Shown: piece by piece, positions 1-7,053 of the stretch
Layout of the letters: each line of letters opens with the position of its first letter
How positions within the stretch are numbered: the first letter of the stretch is position 1
Assembly (NCBI RefSeq): GCF_900108555.1
Contig: NZ_FNWV01000001.1
Span: 124,001 to 188,000 of the forward strand
From: Ruminococcus flavefaciens
GTDB lineage: Bacteria > Bacillota > Clostridia > Oscillospirales > Ruminococcaceae
Reading direction: 5' to 3'
Length of the DNA stretch: 64,000 nt
Program-made: the position numbers and the translations under genes
Notes under the pieces: generated by a model
Seen by the model: the letters and a program-made list of their open reading frames with translations, nothing else
The model's database searches: none
What the model was told of the DNA's origin: nothing

Positions 1-1
1 G

Positions 2-910
2 AGAGTTGATAAATTTGTTGCAAAAGCTCTCCCAAACCTCCCTAAAAGTATGATGTATCGACTAATTCGTAAAAAAGACATAAAGATAAACGGTAAGAGG
101 TGCGATATATCCGACCGACTCAATACAGGTGATGTTATAACTATTTATGTGAAAGATGAAGTATCAGCTGAGAAAAAACACGATATGAGTTTTCTTAAAT
201 GCTCCCCTGACATTGAAATAGTATATGAGGATAAAAATGTACTTATCGTCAATAAGCCTGTTGGTCTTGACTCGCACTCAAACGGAAGTCCTATGACCGA
301 AACCCTTATTGACAGGATAAAACACTACTTATATAATAAGAAAGAATATCTTCCCGACTCTGAAAACTCTTTCGCTCCTGCTCTTTGCAGCCGCCTTGAC
401 AGAAATACCTGCGGACTTGTTACTGCTGCAAAGACCGCTTCCGCTTTAAGAGACATAAATGAAGCCATACGCGCAGGAAATATCCACAAGATATATCACT
501 GCGTAACTGTTGGAAAGCTGCCGAAAAGAGAAGATATTATCACAGCATATCATCAAAAAGACGAGTCAAGAAATCTTGTAAAGATCTCCGACTCGCCTAT
601 TGACGGTTATAAACATATTAAAACAGGATATCGAGTGCTTTCAGAAAAAGGTCCGCTTTCCATTGTGGAAGTTAAGCTGTATACGGGCAGAACTCACCAG
701 ATACGCGCTCATCTTGCACATATAGGCGCACCTATCCTCGGTGACGGCAAATACGGCTCTGTCGCTGCAAATAAGCGATACGGTGTATTCCGTCAGGCAC
801 TCTGTGCCTTTTCGCTTGAGTTTCATATACCCGAAAGCTCAGATATGCATTATCTGAATACATTAGTTTTAAAAGCACCAACACCTGATTTTGAAAAGAA
901 ACTTTTTTAG
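2..910 (+). CDS. RluA-family 23S/tRNA pseudouridine synthase (5' partial)
   Basis: Isomerises uridine to pseudouridine in rRNA or tRNA in the cytoplasm. The reading frame is open to the left edge: before the first ATG (base 50) it already encodes RVDKFVAKALPNLPKS, the start of an N-terminal S4 RNA-binding domain, so the true start lies outside the window. The S4 domain fills roughly the first 60 residues. The catalytic domain has the RluA signature RLDRNTCGL, where the second D is the catalytic aspartate, and later GRTHQIRAHL. This order is that of RluC/RluD-type enzymes; the exact target uridine cannot be told. The stop codon overlaps the stop of the convergent tyrA gene by 3 bases, with no terminator between them. 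Confidence 0.93.
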   Translation, partial: RVDKFVAKALPNLPKSMMYRLIRKKDIKINGKRCDISDRLNTGDVITIYVKDEVSAEKKHDMSFLKCSPDIEIVYEDKNVLIVNKPVGLDSHSNGSPMTETLIDRIKHYLYNKKEYLPDSENSFAPALCSRLDRNTCGLVTAAKTASALRDINEAIRAGNIHKIYHCVTVGKLPKREDIITAYHQKDESRNLVKISDSPIDGYKHIKTGYRVLSEKGPLSIVEVKLYTGRTHQIRAHLAHIGAPILGDGKYGSVAANKRYGVFRQALCAFSLEFHIPESSDMHYLNTLVLKAPTPDFEKKLF

Positions 911-1758
911 TTAGGCTGTCCGACTCTGTGTCTGAGGTTTTCTTCTTTGAGCTCTCTTCCTTCCGCAATGAGAGCACGCATAGTATCAGCATCTGAATTT
1001 TTCAGTGCATCGCTGTATTTCAAAAGATTTTTGATAAGGGTATCAAGCTCATACTGTAGATTTTCCTTATTCTGCATGAAAAGATCGGTCCACATTCTTT
1101 CGTTCATGGTCGCAATACGAGTCATATCCTGGAAGCTTCCGCCGCTGAATCCACATTCAAGCCCAAGCTCCGGACTCTTTACATACGCACTTGAAACGAT
1201 ATGTGCAAGCTGAGACGTATAAGCTATCATCTTATCATGGTTTTCGGGAGTTGTAACAACTATCTTTCCTGCACCTACTTCACTCGCAAGCTTTCGCAGC
1301 AGTTCTGTATCCTCTTCTCTGCTGTCCTCAAACGGAGCAATAATAAAATTGGCTTTTACAAAGAGATCAGCTGTACTATTGTAATAGCCTCCGAACTCCT
1401 TGCCTGCCATAGGGTGGATACCCACATATCTGAGTCCGTTTGTCTCGGCAATATTCTTCATACGCTCGGAAAATGCTCCCTTTATACCGCAGACATCGGT
1501 AATAAGAGTGTTTTTGCTTATATCAGCAGCGTGATCTCTGAAAAATCTTTCTGTTGCCTCGGGGAAAAGAGCTGCTATGATCAGATCATAGCCATTATAA
1601 TTACCGTCAAAAACTTCATCAAGTGCTACATCACGAAGTGCAGCATTTTCTATGTCATGGTTAAGGTCACAGCCGACAACTGTATGATATGTATATTTTT
1701 TTAGTGCCTTACAAAGTGAACCGCCTATAAGACCAAGTCCGACAACAAGTATTTTCAT
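907..1758 (-). CDS. tyrA: Prephenate dehydrogenase
   Basis: Oxidatively decarboxylates prephenate to 4-hydroxyphenylpyruvate with NAD(P)+, the committed step to tyrosine. The 283-residue protein opens with a Rossmann motif VGLGLIGGSL, followed by an acidic residue about 20 positions later (VGCDLNHD) that suits nucleotide binding. GIHPMAGKEFGGY near residue 120 matches the conserved substrate-binding histidine segment of TyrA proteins. It has only the dehydrogenase domain: no chorismate mutase domain and no C-terminal ACT domain, so feedback inhibition through ACT is not expected. The start is fixed by GGAGGTAA, 5 to 6 bases before the ATG. It is a single-gene unit with its own promoter, convergent with the pseudouridine synthase gene. 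Confidence 0.9.
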   Translation of the reverse strand: MKILVVGLGLIGGSLCKALKKYTYHTVVGCDLNHDIENAALRDVALDEVFDGNYNGYDLIIAALFPEATERFFRDHAADISKNTLITDVCGIKGAFSERMKNIAETNGLRYVGIHPMAGKEFGGYYNSTADLFVKANFIIAPFEDSREEDTELLRKLASEVGAGKIVVTTPENHDKMIAYTSQLAHIVSSAYVKSPELGLECGFSGGSFQDMTRIATMNERMWTDLFMQNKENLQYELDTLIKNLLKYSDALKNSDADTMRALIAEGRELKEENLRHRVGQPN

Positions 1759-1792
1759 AGAATATTACCTCCGATGTTCTTTTATCATTTAA

Positions 1793-1821
1793 AGTATAAC
1801 GCTTTAAAATAAAAAAGTCAA
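1793..1821 (-). promoter_or_regulatory. sigma-A promoter of tyrA
   Basis: On the minus strand: TTGACT, 17 bp, TATACT. The spacer ends in TTTAAAGCG, a word that recurs in the leader of the aldolase gene near base 2755. Confidence 0.75.
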
Positions 1822-1885
1822 TAGCAAATCACTTTTTTATTTATTGATATAATAACAATTTGTTCCATAAAAGCATAAAATAAAA

Positions 1886-1899
1886 TGAGATATATCTCA
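1886..1899. promoter_or_regulatory. Perfect 14-bp palindrome upstream of the amidase gene
   Basis: TGAGATATATCTCA is a perfect palindrome 26 bp before the amidase start. A TATAAT with TGA directly before it lies at 1848-1853, so the palindrome would fall in the 5' leader, where a repressor could act. No convincing -35 box accompanies that -10, so promoter and operator are both tentative. Confidence 0.4.
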
Positions 1900-1924
1900 A
1901 AACTAATCAGAATAGGATGATTTT

Positions 1925-2662
1925 ATGCCAAAGGTCTTTTTAAGTCCTTCCACACAGGAATGGAATAAATATGCTACAGACGGCAATGAAGAACTGTATA
2001 TGAATTTACTTGCCGACAGGATAGAACCTTATCTTCGCTCCTGCGGAATAAGTTTTGTAAGGAATGATCCTGTACGAAATGTTACAGGTGCTATCGCAGA
2101 CTCAAACGCAGGTGTATACGATGTTCATCTTGCACTTCATTCAAATGCTGCCCCTGAAAATCTCGCAGGAAGACTTCGTGGGATAGATATATATTACGCA
2201 CCAAAAAGTTCGCAAAGCGAGCGGCTCGCCAATATAATAGCCAATAATCTTAAATCAATATATCCCCTGCCTGATAAAGTACGAGCAATACCCACATACT
2301 CTCTCGGAGAGGTGTTAAGGACCAAAGCTATTGCTGTGCTTTGTGAACTTGGCTATCACGACAATTACGCAGATGAAGCATGGCTGAAAAACAATCTCGA
2401 AGCCATAGCACGTAATATTGTAAATTCTCTGTGTGATTATTTCGGTATACCGTTCATATCAGCAGGAGCTGTCCGCTGGGGAACAGTTACCACTGACGGA
2501 AGCAATCTGAATATACGGGATTATCCGAGTCTTTCAGGCAAAATAATCGGCTCCATGCCTGACGGAGCAAACGTTATGATAAATGGTGAAACTGACGGCT
2601 GGTATGTAGTAAATTACAACGGTATCATCGGCTATTCGAGCAGTCAGTTCATAACGCTGTGA
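1925..2662 (+). CDS. N-acetylmuramoyl-L-alanine amidase (Amidase_3) with SH3b domain
   Basis: Predicted to cut the bond between muramic acid and L-alanine in peptidoglycan. Residues 1-175 form an Amidase_3 domain: NEELYMN carries the glutamate ligand, DVHLALHSNA the second histidine, and CELGYHDN the catalytic glutamate. Residues 183-245 form a bacterial SH3 domain (GSNLNIRDYPSLSGKIIGSM) that normally binds the wall. Two points are odd. The usual GH zinc-ligand motif near the N terminus is replaced by LSPSTQEWN, with Gln11 where His is expected. There is also no signal peptide: the protein starts MPKVFLSPS. That fits a mother-cell lytic enzyme of the CwlC kind, a holin-released enzyme or non-classical export. 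AGGATG precedes the ATG, and a strong terminator follows directly. Confidence 0.82.
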   Translation: MPKVFLSPSTQEWNKYATDGNEELYMNLLADRIEPYLRSCGISFVRNDPVRNVTGAIADSNAGVYDVHLALHSNAAPENLAGRLRGIDIYYAPKSSQSERLANIIANNLKSIYPLPDKVRAIPTYSLGEVLRTKAIAVLCELGYHDNYADEAWLKNNLEAIARNIVNSLCDYFGIPFISAGAVRWGTVTTDGSNLNIRDYPSLSGKIIGSMPDGANVMINGETDGWYVVNYNGIIGYSSSQFITL

Positions 2663-2691
2663 AAAAAGGAGACGTTTTGTCTCCTTTTTTT
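2662..2691 (+). terminator. Rho-independent terminator of the amidase gene
   Basis: GGAGAC, loop GTTTT, GTCTCC, then seven T. The left arm begins right after the stop codon. Confidence 0.92.
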
Positions 2692-2708
2692 CAGAAATTT
2701 CAAGAAAA

Positions 2709-2740
2709 CGTTTGACAAACGAAAAAAACTGTGCTATACT
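2709..2740 (+). promoter_or_regulatory. Consensus promoter with inverted repeat over the -35
   Basis: TTGACA (2712-2717), 17 bp, TATACT (2735-2740), with TGC directly before the -10 as an extended element. The inverted repeat CGTTTG-A-CAAACG (2709-2721) covers the whole -35 box and is a likely operator. It drives the aldolase-like gene at 2807 through a leader of about 60 bases. Confidence 0.8.
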
Positions 2741-2806
2741 ATATACAGAAGCACTTTAAAGCGTTACAGCTTAAAGCTTTATAGCGTAAAAGAAAGAGGA
2801 AAAATT

Positions 2807-3781
2807 ATGAAAGAGTTATCTAAGCTTATGAATTTCAGATCAGATGTAAGAGTTGTAGATGCAACTCTCAGAGACGGCGGACTTGTTAATGACTTCAGAT
2901 TCAGTGACGAATTTGTCAGAGACCTTTACCTTTCAAACATCAAGGCAGGCGTAGACTATATGGAATTTGGCTACAGAGCCGACAAGGAAATGTTCAAGGA
3001 AGAAGATTTCGGACCATGCAAGTTCTGTGATGACGAATATATCCGCTCAATAGTCGGTGAAAATCACACTGATCTTAAGATCGCTATCATGGCAGATGTA
3101 GGACGCTGTAATTACAAGCAGGATATAGTTGAGCGCGAAAACAGTCCTGTTGACCTTATCCGTGTAGCTACATATATCCACCAGATACCAACAGCTGTTG
3201 ATATGATAGAAGATGCAAAGAATAAGGGATATGAGGTAAGCTGTAATATAATGGCTATCTCAAATGCTCAGGAAAGCGATATAAAGGTAGCTCTTGATAT
3301 TCTTGGTCAGTCCCCTGTTGATGTTTTCTATATCGTTGACAGTTTCGGTTCATTATATCCGGAACAGATCGCACGTATTGCTGATCTTTACTGTGAAATT
3401 GCTGCAAAATACGGCAAAAAGGTGGGTATACACGCACATAACAATCAGCAGCTCGCATTCGCCAATACTATCGAAGCTGTCGGAGACGGCGTAGACTGGC
3501 TCGACGCAACATATTCATCAATGGGAAGAGGTGCAGGCAACTGCGCAATGGAGCTTCTCCTCGGCTTCCTGAAAAATCCAAAGTACAATGTATATCCTGT
3601 ATTCCAGTTCATTGAAAAGCACATGGATAAATTACGTGAAGAAGGAGCTGTATGGGGTTATGATCTCCAGTATCTGCTCACAGGTCTTTTCAATCAGCAC
3701 CCAAGAACAGCTATCCAGTATACCAAGGACAATCGTAATGATATTTCTGAATTCTACAAGGAGATAATCTCTCAGGAATAA
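2807..3781 (+). CDS. DRE-TIM metallolyase (HMGL-like/aldolase family)
   Basis: A 324-residue TIM-barrel enzyme of the family that holds 2-isopropylmalate synthase, homocitrate synthase and 4-hydroxy-2-oxovalerate aldolase. The signatures are DATLRDGG near residue 20, which carries the metal ligand Asp and catalytic Arg, and HAHNNQQLA near residue 214, the HxH metal-binding motif. It is shorter than LeuA-type synthases and lacks the C-terminal regulatory LeuA dimer domain, so it more likely acts as an aldolase or lyase on an unknown 2-oxo acid. It is commonly annotated only as 'aldolase catalytic domain protein', and the substrate cannot be read from sequence. It has its own consensus promoter and a terminator, with AGAGG before the ATG. 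The strong promoter and repeat-rich leader suggest regulated, possibly high expression. Confidence 0.75.
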   Translation: MKELSKLMNFRSDVRVVDATLRDGGLVNDFRFSDEFVRDLYLSNIKAGVDYMEFGYRADKEMFKEEDFGPCKFCDDEYIRSIVGENHTDLKIAIMADVGRCNYKQDIVERENSPVDLIRVATYIHQIPTAVDMIEDAKNKGYEVSCNIMAISNAQESDIKVALDILGQSPVDVFYIVDSFGSLYPEQIARIADLYCEIAAKYGKKVGIHAHNNQQLAFANTIEAVGDGVDWLDATYSSMGRGAGNCAMELLLGFLKNPKYNVYPVFQFIEKHMDKLREEGAVWGYDLQYLLTGLFNQHPRTAIQYTKDNRNDISEFYKEIISQE

Positions 3782-3802
3782 TAACTCATTCTGTAAATAT
3801 AA

Positions 3803-3845
3803 CAGCCGAGATACGGTATAAAAACCGTTCTCGGCTGCTTTTATT
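3803..3845 (+). terminator. Terminator of the aldolase-like gene
   Basis: CAGCCGAGA pairs with TCTCGGCTG around an inner ACGGT/ACCGT stem, followed by a T-rich stretch. It reaches the 3' end of the convergent DinB-like gene. Confidence 0.85.
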
Positions 3846-4497
3846 TCTTTAGCTTCGCTTTTATGCGCAGTGCAGCTTCTATATGCATTATCCAGTGCCT
3901 TGAAAACGGCATTTGTATAAGTCCGCGTATATCCTTTCCGCACCAGTAATCTATAAGCCATATCGCGCTTTCATCGTTACTTACCACATTCAGACTGCGA
4001 AGATATTCCTTGTTTTCTTCGATAAACTTCTTTTTCAGCACATCAAATGAAAGAGTTTTTATGATACTTTCACTGCTTTCTTTTACATCGTGGATATATG
4101 AATAAAGTTCATCTATATCTAATTTTTCCGAAAAGTCGGCTATCTGCTGTTTTACAAGTTCATTTCCTGTTGTAATTATAGGTGAATTTATACGTTCATT
4201 ATATCGCTGTGAGAAAAACACCTGCTCATCTTCATTTATAAGGGAATGTGCAACGATATCTTCTATGCGGAAAATATGCCAAATCGAATATGCAATTGTT
4301 TTTGAATGATAACCGTCAATATTAATAAAAGGGATAGCATTGAAGTCATCTCTTGAAAGCTCACATCTGAACAGATCTAATGTCTGCATAAGCTGTTTTC
4401 TGAGTTCAAATAGTGTTTCTATGCCATTGCAGTATGTTTCCGACTTTTTAAGCTGATCCTGAATTGTTTTATTAAGTTCTGACCATTCTTTATTCAT
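3841..4497 (-). CDS. DinB-like four-helix protein
   Basis: A 218-residue, mostly helical protein that resembles the DinB/YfiT superfamily of metal-binding four-helix bundles, whose members include thiol-dependent S-transferases and damage-induced proteins. The evidence is the histidine pattern: YHSKTIAYSIWHIFRIED near residue 75 and SRHWIMHIEAA near the C terminus, the latter like the terminal HxxxH of DinB proteins. The function is unknown. A longer in-frame ORF reaches back to 4674 inside the topoisomerase gene. I chose the ATG at 4497 because GGGGTG lies 7 bases before it and because the terminator at 4522-4561 separates the two genes. Confidence 0.68.
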   Translation of the reverse strand: MNKEWSELNKTIQDQLKKSETYCNGIETLFELRKQLMQTLDLFRCELSRDDFNAIPFINIDGYHSKTIAYSIWHIFRIEDIVAHSLINEDEQVFFSQRYNERINSPIITTGNELVKQQIADFSEKLDIDELYSYIHDVKESSESIIKTLSFDVLKKKFIEENKEYLRSLNVVSNDESAIWLIDYWCGKDIRGLIQMPFSRHWIMHIEAALRIKAKLKK

Positions 4498-4521
4498 TGT
4501 TTTCACCCCGATATATTTTAT

Positions 4522-4561
4522 AAAAGCCATAGTTTCGCATTTAGTCAAAACTATGGCTTTT
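4522..4561 (-). terminator. Terminator downstream of the topoisomerase operon
   Basis: A 14-bp inverted repeat (AAAAGCCATAGTTT / AAACTATGGCTTTT) directly after the subunit A stop codon. T-runs flank both sides, so it may work in both directions. Confidence 0.88.
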
Positions 4562-4567
4562 CTATTA

Positions 4568-6808
4568 TTAAAATGTAAGCTGATTGCTGTCACCGAGTTC
4601 CTTGGCAGGCTTTCCTGCGGCAGGGACACTCTTTGAACGATATTTCTCAAGCTCGGGAAGTTCTTCCGGAGCAATAAGCGATGCAGATGAAAGCAATGCT
4701 TTCTTTCGCAGATTTATGACCTGTACGCCCTGAGAATCTCTTGTTGACTTAGGAAGTATCATGCCTGTATTGAATACAAGTGCATGACCGCTTGTAGTTC
4801 TGAGAAGTATATCGCTGTCCTCAGCTGTGAATATAGCCGCAACAAGAGGCGACTTCTCCGAATAAGCCTTTGCAAGCTTTTTACGGTTGGTCTTTGTTTC
4901 GTATGACTTCATAGGAACCTTTGCGACTTTACCGTTTTCAAAGAAGAAAAGGATATATCCACTATAGTCCGTTGTTGGAACAAGTGTTTTAAGCAGTTCT
5001 CCGTCATCAAAGCTTAGCTTTGCAGGTATATAATCACCCATTACGCTTGCCTTTGTATCATCAAATGCACTTGCTCTCGATTTATAAGCCTGAGCTTTAT
5101 CCGAGAAGAAAACAAGATCGGTCTTGTTGGTAGCTTCAAAGGTCTGGCTGATGAAGTCTCCCTCTTTAAGCTTCTGCTCACCGCTCATTCTCAGTGACTG
5201 AGGAGTTATCTTCTTGAAATAACCGCTGTCAGATACAAATATATTGACTGGATAATCGGGGGTATCATCAACTTCCTCAGCATCTTCAACATCTGAAAGA
5301 TAATAGAACATCGTCTTTCTCGGCTGAGCATAATTCTTTATAACATCACGGAGCTCGTTAACGATTATCTTACGTATCTTCTTCTTATCGCGGAGAATAT
5401 CTTCCATTTCCTCGATATCCTTTTTGAGCTGGTCAACTTCTTCGATACGGCGAAGGATATACTGCTTATTGATATTGCGGAGCTTTATTTCAGCAACATA
5501 TTCAGCCTGTATCTCGTCGATTCCGAAGCCTATCATAAGGTTAGGTACTACGTCTGCTTCATTCTCGGTCTCGCGGATTATCTTTATAGCCTTGTCGATA
5601 TCAAGAAGTATCTTTGAAAGAGCTTCGAGAAGGTGAAGCTTTTCCTTTTTCTTCTGAAGATCATGGTATGTTCTGCGCTGTATACATTCTTCTCTGAATG
5701 CAGTCCATTCCGTAAGTATCTCACGTACTCCCATTACCTTTGGAGTACCTGCAATAAGTATATTGAAGTTACACGGATAGCTGTCCTGCAAAGGTGTAAG
5801 GCGATAAAGCTTCTGCATAAGCTTTTCGGGATCTGTTCCGCGTTTGAGGTCTATAGCAATCTTCAAGCCTTCGATATCGGTTTCATCACGTATATACGAA
5901 ACTTCTCTGATCTTTCCCTGTTTTACAAGATCTATTATCTTCTCGATTATCGCCTCTACAGTTGTAGTATACGGAATTTCAGTTACTTCTATGCAGTTTG
6001 CACTTTTATCATAACTGAATTTTGCACGTACCTTGATACTTCCTCTGCCTGTCTCGTAGACCTTGTTAAGCTCTGCTTCATCATAGAGCATAAGTCCGCC
6101 GCCGGGGAAATCAGGACCTTTAAGGGTACTGAGTATATCATGGTTCGGATCTTTCATAAGAGCTATAGTTGTCTCGCAGACCTCTTCAAGGTTGAACGGA
6201 CATACATTGCTTGCCATAGATACAGCAATACCTGTATTTGAGTTTACAAGCACAGTAGGAAATGTTGCAGGAAGAAGAGTAGGCTCCTGCATCGTATTAT
6301 CGTAGTTTGGTACGAAGTCTATCGTTTCCTTGTCTATATCACGGAAAAGCTCGTTGCATATCTTTTCAAGCTTTACTTCTGTATAACGAGGTGCAGCAAA
6401 GTGCATCTTGCTTGAATACTGCTTGCCGAAGTTGCCCTTGCTGTCGATATATGGGTGGAGCAGAGCTTCATTACCGCGTGTCATACGAACAAGAGTCTCA
6501 TATATAGCCTGATCGCCGTGAGGATTGAGTTTCATGGTCTCGCCCACAACATTCGCGGACTTTGAACGTTCCTTCTCGGGATTGAGCAGTCCTCTCTTAT
6601 ACATCATATACAAGAGCTTTCTGTGAGAAGGCTTGAAGCCGTCTATCTCAGGAAGTGCTCTTGAGATGATAACGCTCATGGCGTAGGGCATATAATTCTT
6701 TTTCAGAGTATCCGTTATCTTTTCATCAACTACACTGCCTGAACCTTCTATATAAGCCTCATGCTTAAAGACAGGCTGTTTTTTGGGAGTTTCCTTTTTT
6801 CTTGGCAT
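4568..6808 (-). CDS. parC: Type IIA topoisomerase subunit A (ParC/GyrA-like, divergent)
   Basis: The DNA breakage-reunion subunit of an A2B2 type II topoisomerase. In 746 residues it has the winged-helix segment LNPHGDQAIYETLVRM and the catalytic tyrosine Tyr142 in APRYTE. The C-terminal half is shorter than a full GyrA beta-pinwheel; it lacks an obvious GyrA box, which favours decatenation (topoisomerase IV-like) over negative supercoiling. At the position of the E. coli GyrA quinolone-resistance serine (Ser83) it has Gln100, with Glu104 at the Asp87 position. It is the last gene of an operon with the B-type subunit and a zinc-ribbon gene, whose stop codon abuts this start codon. It is probably the second topoisomerase pair of the genome, not the origin-linked gyrase; this is inference. 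Confidence 0.85.
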   Translation of the reverse strand: MPRKKETPKKQPVFKHEAYIEGSGSVVDEKITDTLKKNYMPYAMSVIISRALPEIDGFKPSHRKLLYMMYKRGLLNPEKERSKSANVVGETMKLNPHGDQAIYETLVRMTRGNEALLHPYIDSKGNFGKQYSSKMHFAAPRYTEVKLEKICNELFRDIDKETIDFVPNYDNTMQEPTLLPATFPTVLVNSNTGIAVSMASNVCPFNLEEVCETTIALMKDPNHDILSTLKGPDFPGGGLMLYDEAELNKVYETGRGSIKVRAKFSYDKSANCIEVTEIPYTTTVEAIIEKIIDLVKQGKIREVSYIRDETDIEGLKIAIDLKRGTDPEKLMQKLYRLTPLQDSYPCNFNILIAGTPKVMGVREILTEWTAFREECIQRRTYHDLQKKKEKLHLLEALSKILLDIDKAIKIIRETENEADVVPNLMIGFGIDEIQAEYVAEIKLRNINKQYILRRIEEVDQLKKDIEEMEDILRDKKKIRKIIVNELRDVIKNYAQPRKTMFYYLSDVEDAEEVDDTPDYPVNIFVSDSGYFKKITPQSLRMSGEQKLKEGDFISQTFEATNKTDLVFFSDKAQAYKSRASAFDDTKASVMGDYIPAKLSFDDGELLKTLVPTTDYSGYILFFFENGKVAKVPMKSYETKTNRKKLAKAYSEKSPLVAAIFTAEDSDILLRTTSGHALVFNTGMILPKSTRDSQGVQVINLRKKALLSSASLIAPEELPELEKYRSKSVPAAGKPAKELGDSNQLTF

Positions 6809-7036
6809 TTACTCTTCTCCTTGTGATGATTTTCTGTCTTTTTTCTTTATCAGCTTCTCAGGATCTTTTACATAAGTTCTTACGACACTTCCGCAATCTC
6901 TGCATATGGTATGATACAGAGATGTTGATCTGAGTATACTGTCAGCACTGTAAACTGCACCGTAAAAGTTCTGATAGCCTGTTATAAATTCAGTTCCGCC
7001 GCAGAAGCGGCACTTTGTCATTTTTATCTTTTTCAT
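6809..7036 (-). CDS. Small zinc-ribbon protein inside the topoisomerase operon
   Basis: 75 residues with two CxxC knuckles, CRFCGG near residue 9 and CRDCGS near residue 45, spaced as in a zinc ribbon, then a charged tail (KLIKKKDRKSSQGEE). I do not recognise a named family. It lies 17 bases after the ATPase subunit gene and its stop touches the start of the subunit A gene, so the three are probably translated together. That position suggests a role with the topoisomerase, or only a convenient place in the operon; neither is shown. Its own start lies close behind the preceding stop codon. Confidence 0.75.
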   Translation of the reverse strand: MKKIKMTKCRFCGGTEFITGYQNFYGAVYSADSILRSTSLYHTICRDCGSVVRTYVKDPEKLIKKKDRKSSQGEE

Positions 7037-7053
7037 AAATAATCACCAAGACA

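Noticed and set aside
3841..4674. 277-codon version of the DinB-like gene reaching into the topoisomerase gene
   Set aside because: The extension reads through the terminator hairpin at 4522-4561 and the topoisomerase 3' end; a ribosome site marks the ATG at 4497.
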